From: Mesorhizobium sp. ORS 3359
GTDB taxonomy: Bacteria; Pseudomonadota; Alphaproteobacteria; Rhizobiales; Rhizobiaceae
NCBI GenBank assembly: GCA_000824845.1
Contig: CCNC01000139.1
Location: forward strand, 1-33,454
Length of the DNA stretch: 33,454 nt
Reading direction: 5' to 3'
The translations under genes were made by a program, and so were the position numbers. Below, one piece after another: positions 23,688-31,657 of the stretch. Numbering within the stretch: position 1 is the stretch's first letter; the number at the start of each line of letters is the position of its first letter. The notes under the pieces were generated by a model. That model did no database searches. It worked only from the letters and a program-made list of their open reading frames with translations, and was not told where the DNA came from.

Positions 23688-25457
23688 ATGGTCGACGTCA
23701 CACCCGCAGATGCCGTTCCGCCCGCCGAAGTTGGGGAGGTCGAACTCTACCATCCGCACAGCTGGTGGACGAAATATGTCTTCTCGCAGGATGCGAAGGT
23801 CATAGCGGTCCAGTACTCGGCGACGGCAACCGCGATCGGCTTGGTGGCGCTGGTTCTGTCCTGGCTGATGCGCCTGCAGCTTGGCTTTCCTGGGACGTTC
23901 GACTTCATCACGCCGGAGGCCTACTACCAGTTCATCACCATGCACGGCATGATCATGGTGATCTACCTGCTCACCGCGCTTTTTCTCGGCGGCTTCGGCA
24001 ACTACCTCATCCCGCTGATGGTCGGCGCCCGCGACATGGTCTTTCCCTATGTCAACATGCTGAGCTACTGGATCTATCTGCTCGCCGTGCTCGTGTTGGT
24101 GTCGAGCTTCTTTGCGCCGGGCGGCCCGACCGGCGCCGGCTGGACGCTCTACCCGCCGCAGGCGATCATGTCCGGCACGCCGGGCGGCCAGGACTGGGGC
24201 ATCATCCTGATGCTCTCCTCGCTCATCCTGTTCATCGTCGGCTTCACTATGGGCGGCCTCAACTATGTGGTGACGGTGCTGCAGGGCCGCACGCGCGGCA
24301 TGACCTTGATGCGCCTGCCGCTCACCGTCTGGGGCATCTTCACCGCCACTGTCATGGCGCTGCTCGCCTTCCCGGCGCTGTTTGTCGCTTGTGTGATGAT
24401 GCTGCTTGACCGCGTTCTCGGCACCTCATTCTTCATGCCGGCGATTGTCGAGATGGGAGCGCAGCTGCAGCACAATGGCGGCAGCCCGATCCTGTTCCAG
24501 CACCTGTTCTGGTTCTTCGGCCATCCGGAGGTCTACATCGTCGCGCTGCCGGCCTTCGGCATCGTGTCCGACCTGATCAGCACGCATGCGCGCAAGAACA
24601 TCTTCGGCTACCGCATGATGGTTTGGGCGATCATCGCCATCGGCGCCCTGAGCTTCGTTGTCTGGGCGCACCACATGTATGTCAGCGGCATGAACCCCTA
24701 TTTCGGCTTCTTCTTCGCGACCACGACCCTGATCATTGCCGTGCCGACGGCGATCAAGGTCTACAATTGGGTGCTGACGCTGTGGCGCGGCGACATCCAT
24801 CTGACCATACCGATGCTTTTCGCCCTCGCCTTCATCGTCACCTTCGTCAATGGCGGCTTGACCGGACTATTCCTCGGCAATGTCGTCGTCGACGTGCCGC
24901 TGTCGGACACGATGTTCGTCGTCGCCCATTTCCACATGGTCATGGGTGTCGCGCCGATCCTCGTCATCTTTGGTGCGATCTATCATTGGTATCCGAAGGT
25001 CACCGGGCGGATGCTCGACGAAACGCTCGGCAAGTTCCACTTCTGGGTAACCTTCCTCGGCGCCTACCTGATCTTCTTCCCCATGCATTATCTCGGCCTG
25101 ATGGGCGTTCCGCGCCGTTACGCCGAGCTCACCGACATGACCATAATGACCGAATCGGCTCATCACCTAAACTCGTTCATTTCGATCATGGCCTTCGTCG
25201 TCGGCTTCGCCCAGATGGTGTTCCTGTTCAACCTGATCTGGAGCATCCGCCATGGCCGCGAGGCCGGCGGCAACCCTTGGCGGGCGACGACGCTCGAATG
25301 GCAGACGCCGCAGACGCCGCCGGCGCACGGCAATTTCGGCAAGGAACTGCCGATCGTCTATCGCTGGGCCTATGACTACAGCGTGCCGGGGGCCAAGGAG
25401 GACTTCATCCCTCAGAACGTGCCGGGCGACTTCGCACCATCGAGGGAGCCGGCATGA
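23688..25457 (+). CDS. coxA: Cytochrome c oxidase subunit I (haem-copper oxidase, CoxA/CoxN type)
   Basis: A 589-residue polytopic subunit with twelve or more helices. Ligands: His86 (FITMHGMIMV, haem a), His279 and Tyr283 (GHPEVY, CuB and the cross-linked tyrosine), His328-His329 (WAHHMYVSG, CuB), His414 (haem a3) and His416 (haem a) in VVAHFHMVMG. Glu281 in GHPE is the D-channel glutamate, so it is an A-type oxidase. It reduces oxygen to water and pumps protons. Length and motifs are close to aa3 oxidases of the Bradyrhizobium CoxMNOP group. GGAGG lies 8 bases before the ATG. Its TGA overlaps the next ATG (ATGA). Confidence 0.96.
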   Translation: MVDVTPADAVPPAEVGEVELYHPHSWWTKYVFSQDAKVIAVQYSATATAIGLVALVLSWLMRLQLGFPGTFDFITPEAYYQFITMHGMIMVIYLLTALFLGGFGNYLIPLMVGARDMVFPYVNMLSYWIYLLAVLVLVSSFFAPGGPTGAGWTLYPPQAIMSGTPGGQDWGIILMLSSLILFIVGFTMGGLNYVVTVLQGRTRGMTLMRLPLTVWGIFTATVMALLAFPALFVACVMMLLDRVLGTSFFMPAIVEMGAQLQHNGGSPILFQHLFWFFGHPEVYIVALPAFGIVSDLISTHARKNIFGYRMMVWAIIAIGALSFVVWAHHMYVSGMNPYFGFFFATTTLIIAVPTAIKVYNWVLTLWRGDIHLTIPMLFALAFIVTFVNGGLTGLFLGNVVVDVPLSDTMFVVAHFHMVMGVAPILVIFGAIYHWYPKVTGRMLDETLGKFHFWVTFLGAYLIFFPMHYLGLMGVPRRYAELTDMTIMTESAHHLNSFISIMAFVVGFAQMVFLFNLIWSIRHGREAGGNPWRATTLEWQTPQTPPAHGNFGKELPIVYRWAYDYSVPGAKEDFIPQNVPGDFAPSREPA

Positions 25458-26158
25458 GCGTCATCCTGGTCTTTCTGCTGGTGATCGCCGGCTTTGCCGG
25501 ATGGTGGCTTTCGCACCAGCGGCTGACGGCCAAGCCCTGGCTGGAGCAAGGCCTGGCCGGGGATTTCGTCGGTTTCGACCGGTCGGCGCTGCCCACCGCC
25601 AAGATCGGCCTCGGCGTCTTCCTCGCCGTCGTCGGCTGCCTGTTTTCGCTATTCACCAGCGCCTATTTCATGCGCATGGGCCTGCCCGACTGGCAGCCGC
25701 TGCCGCTGCCGCGCCTGCTCTGGCTCAACACCGGCGTGCTGGTGCTAAGCAGCGTCGCGCTGCAATGTGCCGTGGTCGCCGCGCGCAAAGGCCAGATCGA
25801 CAACGTCCGGCTGGGCCTTGCCACGGCGGGGTTCACGACGCTTGCGTTTCTCGTCGGTCAGTTGATGGCATGGCGGCAATTGACCGGGGACGGCTATCTG
25901 CTCGCATCCAACCCGGCCAACAGCTTCTTCTATCTGATCACCGGCGTGCATGGCCTGCACATACTCGGTGGCCTGGTCGGACTTGGGAGGACGAGCATAG
26001 GCGCCTGGAATGGAGCGCGGCCGGAGCGGCTTCGCCTCAGCATCGAGCTCTGTGCCATGTACTGGCATTTCCTGCTTTTCGTCTGGCTCTGCATCTTCGC
26101 CCTGCTGGCGGGTTGGGCCGCAACCTTCATCGACATCTGCCAACGGCTGCTGACCTAG
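25454..26158 (+). CDS. Cytochrome oxidase subunit III-like protein (first of two)
   Basis: A 234-residue membrane protein with six or seven helices. TGVHGLHILGGLVGL and ELCAMYWHFLLFVWLCIFALL match the second half of subunit III, including the YWHF motif. The N-terminal half has SVILVFLLVIAGFAGWWLSHQ and a cytoplasmic loop without the usual lipid-pocket motif, so it is a diverged paralogue. Two consecutive subunit III-like genes are typical of the CoxMNOP oxidase of Bradyrhizobium (CoxO and CoxP). It is translationally coupled to subunit I. Confidence 0.85.
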   Translation: MSVILVFLLVIAGFAGWWLSHQRLTAKPWLEQGLAGDFVGFDRSALPTAKIGLGVFLAVVGCLFSLFTSAYFMRMGLPDWQPLPLPRLLWLNTGVLVLSSVALQCAVVAARKGQIDNVRLGLATAGFTTLAFLVGQLMAWRQLTGDGYLLASNPANSFFYLITGVHGLHILGGLVGLGRTSIGAWNGARPERLRLSIELCAMYWHFLLFVWLCIFALLAGWAATFIDICQRLLT

Positions 26159-26168
26159 GAGACTGGCG

Positions 26169-26888
26169 ATGGCTGAGACGATACTGACGCATACCAGCCA
26201 GTTGGATCGCCCGCAGGGTTGGCGCGGCATTGCCGCCGATTGGGCCTCGGACCAGCGGGCGTTCAAGAACGTGTCCTGGGGCAAGGCCATGATGTGGATC
26301 TTCCTGCTCAGCGACACATTCATCTTCGGCTGCTTTCTGCTCTCCTATATGACCGCGCGCATGTCCACGCGCGTGCCGTGGCCCAATCCAAGCGAGGTCT
26401 TTGCCCTGCGCATCGGCGGCTCGGAGATCCCGCTGATCCTGATCGCCATCATGACCTTCGTGCTGATCTCGAGCAGCGGCACCATGGCGATGGCTGTCAA
26501 TTTCGGCTACCGCCACGATCGCCGCAAAACCGCGATCCTGATGCTTTTGACCGCGGCGCTTGGCGCGACATTCGTCGGCATGCAGGCCTTCGAATGGACC
26601 AAGCTGATCACCGAGGGGGTGCGGCCATGGGGCAATCCCTGGGGGGCCGCGCAGTTCGGCTCATGCTTCTTCATGATCACCGGCTTTCACGGCACCCATG
26701 TCACGATCGGCGTGATCTTCCTGATCATCGTGGCGCGAAAAGTCTGGCGTGGCGATTTCGACATCGGGCGGCCCGGCTTCTTCACCAGCCGCCGGGGTCG
26801 TTACGAGAATGTCGAGATCATGGGCCTCTACTGGCACTTCGTCGACCTGGTCTGGGTGTTCATCTTCGCCTTCTTCTATCTTTGGTGA
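26169..26888 (+). CDS. coxC: Cytochrome c oxidase subunit III (second copy)
   Basis: A 239-residue subunit with typical features: WIFLLSDTFIFGCFLLSYM, a middle GMQAFEWTKLITEG with the conserved glutamate, GFHGTHVTIGVIFL and GLYWHFVDLVWVFIFAFFYLW at the C-terminus. This is the more canonical of the two subunit III genes. It stabilises subunit I and its proton uptake. TAGGAGA lies 9 bases before the ATG. It is part of the same operon as subunit I. Confidence 0.93.
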   Translation: MAETILTHTSQLDRPQGWRGIAADWASDQRAFKNVSWGKAMMWIFLLSDTFIFGCFLLSYMTARMSTRVPWPNPSEVFALRIGGSEIPLILIAIMTFVLISSSGTMAMAVNFGYRHDRRKTAILMLLTAALGATFVGMQAFEWTKLITEGVRPWGNPWGAAQFGSCFFMITGFHGTHVTIGVIFLIIVARKVWRGDFDIGRPGFFTSRRGRYENVEIMGLYWHFVDLVWVFIFAFFYLW

Positions 26889-26895
26889 GGCAGAT

Positions 26896-27294
26896 ATGGC
26901 TGAAGCAACCGCAAACGGTCTTGGACAAAACGCGCTGCACGCCACCCATGCGCATGATGCGGCGGCCGTCGCCACCACCGACACCCACCAGGAGCACCCG
27001 ATCAAGCTCTACCTGGTGGTCTGGGCCTGGCTGTTCATCCTCAGCACATGCTCCTACCTGGTCGACTATTTCGGCATCCACGGCTATCTCAGATGGTCGC
27101 TGATCCTGATCTTCATGATGCTCAAGGCGGGATTGATCGTCGCGGTCTTCATGCACATGGCCTGGGAGCGGCTGGCGATGATGTATGCGATCATCCTGCC
27201 GCCGATATTGGTGCTGGTCTTCGTGACCATGATGGTTTTCGAAGCCGACTATACGCTGCTGACCCGTATGGCGTTTTTCGGACCTGGCCCCTGA
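26896..27294 (+). CDS. Cytochrome oxidase subunit IV (CyoD/CtaF-like)
   Basis: A 132-residue protein with a His/Ala-rich hydrophilic N-terminus (NALHATHAHDAAAVATTDTHQEHPIK) and three hydrophobic segments (about 38-60, 67-90 and 96-120), matching the bacterial subunit IV family (COX4_pro). LKAGLIVAVFMHMAWERL is the conserved middle. The His-rich leader could bind metal, but that is speculation. GAGGCAG precedes ATG 26896, and the gap to subunit III is 7 bp. It is probably an assembly or stability subunit. Confidence 0.9.
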   Translation: MAEATANGLGQNALHATHAHDAAAVATTDTHQEHPIKLYLVVWAWLFILSTCSYLVDYFGIHGYLRWSLILIFMMLKAGLIVAVFMHMAWERLAMMYAIILPPILVLVFVTMMVFEADYTLLTRMAFFGPGP

Positions 27295-27391
27295 TCGCGT
27301 AAAAGCAAGGAGATGTTCTCTTGCCGCATCGCGCGCTCTTTTTGGGCGCGCACAGGGCGCTGTACTGCTTTGATGGGCCTATGATCCGTTT

Positions 27392-27413
27392 CGAAAATCG
27401 ATCCCGATTTTCG
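27392..27413. repeat. Palindromic element between the subunit IV gene and the 26-residue ORF
   Basis: A perfect 9-bp inverted repeat, CGAAAATCG-ATCC-CGATTTTCG, is flanked by ATGATCC and GGGTCAT. It resembles a short intergenic palindrome I recall as frequent in Mesorhizobium genomes. It would also act as a stem-loop in the oxidase mRNA. Confidence 0.55.
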
Positions 27414-27442
27414 GGTCATCCGCCCGGTCGAAGGTGAAAGTG

Positions 27443-27523
27443 ATGGACACGCGAACGCTGGTCATACTCGGCCTTGGCATAGTCGTTCTGCTGCTGTTGG
27501 GGTTCTTCGCGCTGCCGGCATAG
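27443..27523 (+). CDS. 26-residue single-helix membrane peptide downstream of the oxidase operon
   Basis: MDTRTLVILGLG continues into IVVLLLLGFFALPA, a single hydrophobic helix with a short polar N-terminus. AAGGTGAAAG lies before the ATG. It follows the subunit IV gene on the same strand, 148 bp away and beyond the palindrome. Small one-helix subunits such as CcoQ and CydX accompany oxidases, so this may be an accessory subunit. The length and composition are visible; the role is inferred. Confidence 0.5.
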   Translation: MDTRTLVILGLGIVVLLLLGFFALPA

Positions 27524-27579
27524 CGGCCGCGGGCGCGGCATTTCAACAGCGTAGCTATAGGGCGAACAACGACAGTGGC

Positions 27580-27960
27580 CTATTTGGAGAATTGCTTCAG
27601 GTAGGCGATGACGTTGGCTATGTCCTTGTCGTCCTTGAGGCCGGGAAAGGTCATCTTCGTCCCCTTGACCATCGCCTGGGGGGCGCGAAGGTAGGTCGTC
27701 AGGGTCGGCTCGTCCCATTTGATGCCGGATTTTCCAGCCGCGATCATGGCCGCGGAATAAGTGAAGTTGGGATGCGTTCCGGCAACACGCCCGATGACGC
27801 CGTGCAGAGACGGACCGATCCTGTTCTGGTCCTGGTCGGCAACGTGGCAGACCTTGCACTTGGTGAAGACCTTCTCACCCGCGGCAGCATCTTGCGCCTG
27901 GGATGGGCTTGCGAAGATGGTGGTAGCGGACAAGACGATAAAAAGCGCGACTATACGCAT
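27580..27960 (-). CDS. Periplasmic class I cytochrome c
   Basis: A 126-residue protein with a signal peptide (MRIVALFIVLSATTIFASPSQAQ, cleavage near residue 23) and one haem-binding motif, Cys35-Lys-Val-Cys38-His39. The axial Met103 lies in GTKMTFPGL, then a final helix DIANVIAYLKQFSK. It belongs to the mitochondrial-type/c2-c552 group. ATG 27960 is preceded by GGGAGGAATGCG. It converges on the oxidase operon and may be an electron donor to its CuA centre, but it has its own promoter. Confidence 0.92.
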   Translation of the reverse strand: MRIVALFIVLSATTIFASPSQAQDAAAGEKVFTKCKVCHVADQDQNRIGPSLHGVIGRVAGTHPNFTYSAAMIAAGKSGIKWDEPTLTTYLRAPQAMVKGTKMTFPGLKDDKDIANVIAYLKQFSK

Positions 27961-28328
27961 CGCATTCCTCCCTGATGGTCTCGTTTTTGTGTCGAAACGA
28001 TCGGCACCACGCCAGTCCCGCCTGCGTACGCCACGCATTAGAGCGGAGTATCCGGGTTTCTTCAGTGGAATTGCGGCACCTATATACCACAGAATCGTGC
28101 AAACGGATAGAAAAAGGTGAGCTTTTGCCGAGGCTTAGGCCCGCACGATGCGATGCTCGATAGCATCGGCAAGGTGTTTGGGCGCCCACGACGAACGCCG
28201 AACTGGAAAGCCTGTTCTAAGGCATGTCTCCTGAAGGGGTGATCCGGTTGGGGAAAGACAGGCGTAAAATCAAAACCTAAAGCGCATGATCGAATCTGAA
28301 AGATCGCGACGCGCTTCAGGCCGCGAGG
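27961..28328. other. Gap between cytochrome c and the VasI-like gene
   Basis: About 370 bp with no supported gene. It should hold the cytochrome c promoter on the minus strand. It contains a perfect 7-bp hairpin (CGATGCT-CGAT-AGCATCG, 28151-28168) and the palindromic repeat at 28276-28320. A short plus-strand frame over the end is only an antisense overlap. Confidence 0.5.
28276..28320. repeat. Probable Mesorhizobium-type intergenic palindrome
   Basis: CCTAAAGCGC (28276-28285) pairs with GCGCTTCAGG (28311-28320), with one mismatch, around a centre containing GATCGAATCTGAAAGATCGCG. The motif AAAGCGCATGATCGAATCTG is one I recall as a widespread short intergenic repeat in this genus. It lies 8 bp after the 3' end of the minus-strand VasI-like gene and could serve as its terminator. 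Confidence 0.5.
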
Positions 28329-28892
28329 TCAAGGTGGATCGGTTTTGCAGCTTGCGGCGATCTGGCCGATCGCTTTGGACAGACCTGCAAGTTCGAAATC
28401 GGCCTCGCCGCGCCCCGACAGAAGGCCGAAGCGCCATGACAGCGTCAGCCGACTCGCTGAAACCAGGCGCTTGATGCCGTCGTCTCCGTCCCTGACCAGC
28501 GTTCTGCCGCGCGGGCCGACCGACCAGCTTTCATCGGTCTTGCCGCCGTCGACAATGACGGAGATGGTGATCTTGCGGCTGGCTGAAACCGGATCCTTGA
28601 GCTGCAGCCATTCGCTCCAGCGTGGTTCGCCATCGCGCCGGCAAGCCAAGGTCAGCACCGGGCTGTAGCCCAGCGCCCCGCCCCCTGTGATGAGCTTGTT
28701 GATGGCATGCAGCGAGGCTGTTATCTGAGCGTCGCTGCCGGTGTCAACGCGCCAATTGCCGAGATCCGGCTCGGTCCGGGCACCTCCTTCAGCCGCCGCC
28801 AAGAGGAGGGCCGGGACATCCGGCTCGGCGCGGACGCTCCCGCCCATCGTCGCCAACAAGAGCGTCGCGGCAACGACTAAGCCTCTTACCAT
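28329..28892 (-). CDS. Secreted VasI-like protein
   Basis: A 187-residue protein with a signal peptide (cleavage near VRA, about residue 22). The rest, with GNWRVDTGSDAQITASLHAINKL, PVLTLACRRDGEPRWSEWLQL and a final ADFELAGLSKAIGQIAASC, resembles VasI-like (type VI secretion-associated) periplasmic proteins: NW-V... opening, paired Cys, and L-GLS-A-- --AC ending. No type VI genes lie in the window, so a secretion role is not implied. Function unknown; the match is by eye. Confidence 0.6.
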   Translation of the reverse strand: MVRGLVVAATLLLATMGGSVRAEPDVPALLLAAAEGGARTEPDLGNWRVDTGSDAQITASLHAINKLITGGGALGYSPVLTLACRRDGEPRWSEWLQLKDPVSASRKITISVIVDGGKTDESWSVGPRGRTLVRDGDDGIKRLVSASRLTLSWRFGLLSGRGEADFELAGLSKAIGQIAASCKTDPP

Positions 28893-29033
28893 GAACCCAG
28901 CCTCACAAACGCCTCTGACCCAGCGAACGCCATCGAAAACAGATAATCTTCAACGGTCGGTATCGCCAGCGGCAGGCTATCAAGACAAGTCGCCCATGTT
29001 GCCGCGCCGCCACAATGAAGCAGCTTCTAATGA

Positions 29034-29057
29034 AAAGGCCGCCCGGAGGCGGCCTTT
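29034..29057 (-). terminator. Rho-independent terminator of tig
   Basis: A perfect 10-bp stem, AAAGGCCGCC / GGCGGCCTTT with a 4-nt loop, lies 22 bp beyond the tig stop. Read on the minus strand it ends in a run of T (TTTTCATTAG). Confidence 0.85.
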
Positions 29058-29079
29058 CGGATCACGGTATTGAAACCCG

Positions 29080-30567
29080 TTACTCGGCTTCCTTGGCAGC
29101 CTTCTTCTTCGGCGCCGCCTTCTTCTTCGGCTCCTCGGCCTCGGCGGCTTCACCCGCCTCTGCCTTGGCTTCGGCCTTCTTCGAGGAGGCCTTCTTGGCC
29201 GGCTTCGCCTTGGTCGCGGTTTCGGCTTCCTCGTCGTCGGCCATCAGTTCGTCCTTGCCGACCTTGACGTCGTTGACCGAGATCTGACCGAGCAGATAGT
29301 CGACGACCTTCTCCTCGAACATCGGCGCGCGCAGCGCGTTAATGGCTTCCGGATTGCTGCGATAGAACTCGAAGGCTTCCTGCTGCTGGTTGGCCGGGAA
29401 GCGGCGCACCTGCTCGAACAGGCCGCGCTGCAGTTCCTCGTCCGACACGGTGACGCCGGCCTTTTCGCCGATCTCGGCGAGCACCAGTCCGAGGCGCACG
29501 CGGCGCTCGGCAAGGCGCATATATTCGGCACGCGCCTCTTCTTCCGTGGTCTCTTCGTCGGCGAAGGTGCGGCCGGCAGCTTCGAGATCGCGATTGACCT
29601 GAGCCCAGATGTTGTTGAACTCGGCCTCGACGAGCTTAGAGGGCGCCTCGAAGGAGTAGGATGCGTCGAGCTGGTCGAGCAACTGGCGCTTCACCTTCTG
29701 GCGGGTCATCGAGCCGAACTGGTTCTCGAGCTGGCCGCGCACGATCTCGCGCAGGCGCTCGAGCGATTCCAGGCCGAGATTCTTGGCCGTCTCGTCGCTG
29801 AGTTCGAGCTCACCGGGCGCCGACACTTCCTTGACGGTGACGTCGAAGGTGGCTTCCTTGCCGGCTAAGTGCGCCGCCTGGTAGTTTTCGGGGAAGGTAA
29901 CGGTGATCTGCTTCTCGTCGCCCGCCTTGGTGCCGATCAACTGGTCCTCGAAGCCCGGGATGAATTCCTTGGAGCCGAGCACAAGCGGCTGGTCGGTGCC
30001 GGCGCCGCCGGCGAAGGCCTCGCCGCCGATCTTGCCGACATAGTCGATGGTCACGCGGTCGCCCTCGGCGGCCTTGCCGTTCTTCGGCTCGTAGCTGCGC
30101 GCCGATTCGGCAACGCGCTTCACCTGTTCGTCGACTTCCGATTCCGGCACGTCATAGACCTGGCGCGTCACCTTGATATCGGAGAAATCCTTGATCTCGA
30201 TCGCCGGGATGACCTCGTAGTTGAGGCTGAATTCGAAATCGGTGCCGCCGGCTAGGATCTTCTCGGCCTCCTTCTCGTCCTCTGTCATGATCACTTCGGG
30301 CTGCATGGCGGCCTTTTCGCCTCGGCCGGTGATGATCGAACGGGTCGAGTCGTTGAGGATCTCGTTGACGACCTCGGCCATGAACGACTTGCCGTACATC
30401 TTGCGCAGATGCTGCACCGGCACCTTGCCCGGGCGGAAGCCGTTGATGCGCACCTTGTCGCGGGCATCGGTCAGCCGCGCCATCAGCTTGGCTTCCATGT
30501 CACCGGCCGGCACGGTGATCTTGATCTCGCGCTTGAGACCGGAGTTGAGCGTTTCGGTGACCTGCAT
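29080..30567 (-). CDS. tig: Trigger factor, ribosome-bound chaperone
   Basis: A 495-residue chaperone. The N-terminal ribosome-binding domain carries the signature [18 protein letters not shown] (43-60). The middle PPIase domain includes [20 protein letters not shown] and [20 protein letters not shown]. The C-terminal helical domain holds clients. Unlike most trigger factors (about 430-450 residues), it ends in a tail of about 50 residues rich in Lys, Ala and Glu ([16 protein letters not shown]..., ending KKKAAKEAE), which is probably disordered. It binds nascent chains at the ribosome exit. AAAGG lies before the ATG. It is monocistronic, with a terminator. Confidence 0.97.
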   Translation of the reverse strand: MQVTETLNSGLKREIKITVPAGDMEAKLMARLTDARDKVRINGFRPGKVPVQHLRKMYGKSFMAEVVNEILNDSTRSIITGRGEKAAMQPEVIMTEDEKEAEKILAGGTDFEFSLNYEVIPAIEIKDFSDIKVTRQVYDVPESEVDEQVKRVAESARSYEPKNGKAAEGDRVTIDYVGKIGGEAFAGGAGTDQPLVLGSKEFIPGFEDQLIGTKAGDEKQITVTFPENYQAAHLAGKEATFDVTVKEVSAPGELELSDETAKNLGLESLERLREIVRGQLENQFGSMTRQKVKRQLLDQLDASYSFEAPSKLVEAEFNNIWAQVNRDLEAAGRTFADEETTEEEARAEYMRLAERRVRLGLVLAEIGEKAGVTVSDEELQRGLFEQVRRFPANQQQEAFEFYRSNPEAINALRAPMFEEKVVDYLLGQISVNDVKVGKDELMADDEEAETATKAKPAKKASSKKAEAKAEAGEAAEAEEPKKKAAPKKKAAKEAE

Positions 30568-30911
30568 CCTAGAACCTTTGTTTTCAACAATGAGACTGCC
30601 AAACGGTCCTAGCCGTTTACAGCCTGCCGGTATGATGTTGCCGGAAATGGCTTTTGGTACGGAACCTGGCGATTTGACCGCTAACGCGGTTCAAACTCTC
30701 CTGAACTACGCCTTGCCAGATGCGAATAAGTCTCTGTTTTTAATATAACTTTTCACATCTTGCAGAAGCGGAAACTCACGTTCCGTCACATTCGACACGC
30801 CTTTTGTCACAGGCCAGGCCAATTTTCAACTATCTTCGCGTCTAGCCGGATAAGCATGATCTGAGCCTCGACATTGACAGAATGATGGCTACATGGGATT
30901 GCCGGGGACAA
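30568..30911. other. Gap between tig and tRNA-Leu
   Basis: 344 bp without a gene. It contains a small hairpin (AAACGG-TCCTAG-CCGTTT near 30603), a hairpin TTTGACCGC-TAAC-GCGGTTCAAA (30673-30695, one bulge), an AT-rich block near 30737-30752 that may be the tig promoter on the minus strand, and the TTGACA upstream of the tRNA. Confidence 0.5.
30874..30902 (+). promoter_or_regulatory. Possible tRNA-Leu promoter
   Basis: A consensus -35 TTGACA (30874-30879) stands 33 bp before the tRNA. The -10 region around 30896-30902 (GGATTGC) is poor, as is common in this group. Confidence 0.35.
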
Positions 30912-30996
30912 GCGGATGTGGCGGAATTGGTAGACGCCCTGGATTTAGGTTCCAGTGCCGAAAGGCGTGGGGGTTCGAGTCCCTTCATCCGCACCA
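30912..30996 (+). tRNA. tRNA-Leu, anticodon UAG
   Basis: An 85-nt class II tRNA. The acceptor stem GCGGATG/CATCCGC pairs fully, and the D arm, anticodon stem CTGGA/TCCAG and loop TTTAGGT with anticodon TAG (30946-30948) are clear. A long variable arm (TGCCGAAAGGCGT) and T arm GGGGGTTCGAGTCCC follow. The 3' CCA is encoded. It reads CUA (and other CUN) codons. Confidence 0.97.
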
Positions 30997-31075
30997 TCCT
31001 TTGCTCTTCGAACTTCGGATGGCAGGCCACCGCAGCCTTGTTTGGCGAGATCTCCTAGCCTAGGGCGGCAGAGGA

Positions 31076-31657
31076 CTAGTAAAGCGGCTCCTCGAACAGC
31101 GTCCTGTCGCCGTCCATCAGCGCCTTGATCTGTGCCGTGCCGTCGGATGCGAGCGCAAGCTTGATGCCGAACGGCCGCACGCGCATGTCGTCCTGGATCG
31201 CCACCCCCTCGCCTTCCGGCAAATAGAAGCGGTCGATCCCATAGTCGGGCGCGATCGTCGCGTCCGTATCACGAAGGCCCCAGCCCTCCACCACATGGCC
31301 GGCAATGTCTGCTTCGCCCTCGCCGGCCGGTGACGGCGCCCGGCCGAACCATGCCGCGGTCGGCTGCCAATAACCGTCGGCGCCCTTCTTCAACCGGACC
31401 ACGATCGATGTGTCCTCGCTGAAGAACTTGCCTTCCGGAATGTTGGCGATCAATTTCACCGGAATGCGCGAAATGTTGTTGTTGAGCGAGATGTAGTCGC
31501 CGCGCAGGAGATCGCGCGGATCGACGGGCTGGACTTTCAACAGCACTTCCTTGCCGTTGCGCAGGATCGCCGCGCGGCCGGCGATGATCCAGCTGAGAAA
31601 GCCGATCTGGACAAGCGCCAGCACCAGCGCGGAGATGATCAGTTTCTTGCCGGTCAT
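31076..31657 (-). CDS. GDYXXLXY domain protein
   Basis: A 193-residue protein with one N-terminal membrane helix (about 6-26) and a periplasmic domain. The family signature occurs as RGDYISLNN: the GDY and L are kept, but the final Tyr is replaced by Asn. Members of this family are almost always encoded beside DUF2157 proteins, as here. The start overlaps the DUF2157 stop (ATGA), so the two are translated together. Function is unknown; an envelope role is inferred from topology. Confidence 0.85.
   Translation of the reverse strand: MTGKKLIISALVLALVQIGFLSWIIAGRAAILRNGKEVLLKVQPVDPRDLLRGDYISLNNNISRIPVKLIANIPEGKFFSEDTSIVVRLKKGADGYWQPTAAWFGRAPSPAGEGEADIAGHVVEGWGLRDTDATIAPDYGIDRFYLPEGEGVAIQDDMRVRPFGIKLALASDGTAQIKALMDGDRTLFEEPLY

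Noticed and set aside
30842..31030. Minus-strand 62-residue ORF across tRNA-Leu (contains MKGLEPPRLSALEPKS)
   Set aside because: It is antisense to the tRNA. This peptide is a familiar false gene arising from the conserved tRNA-Leu sequence.
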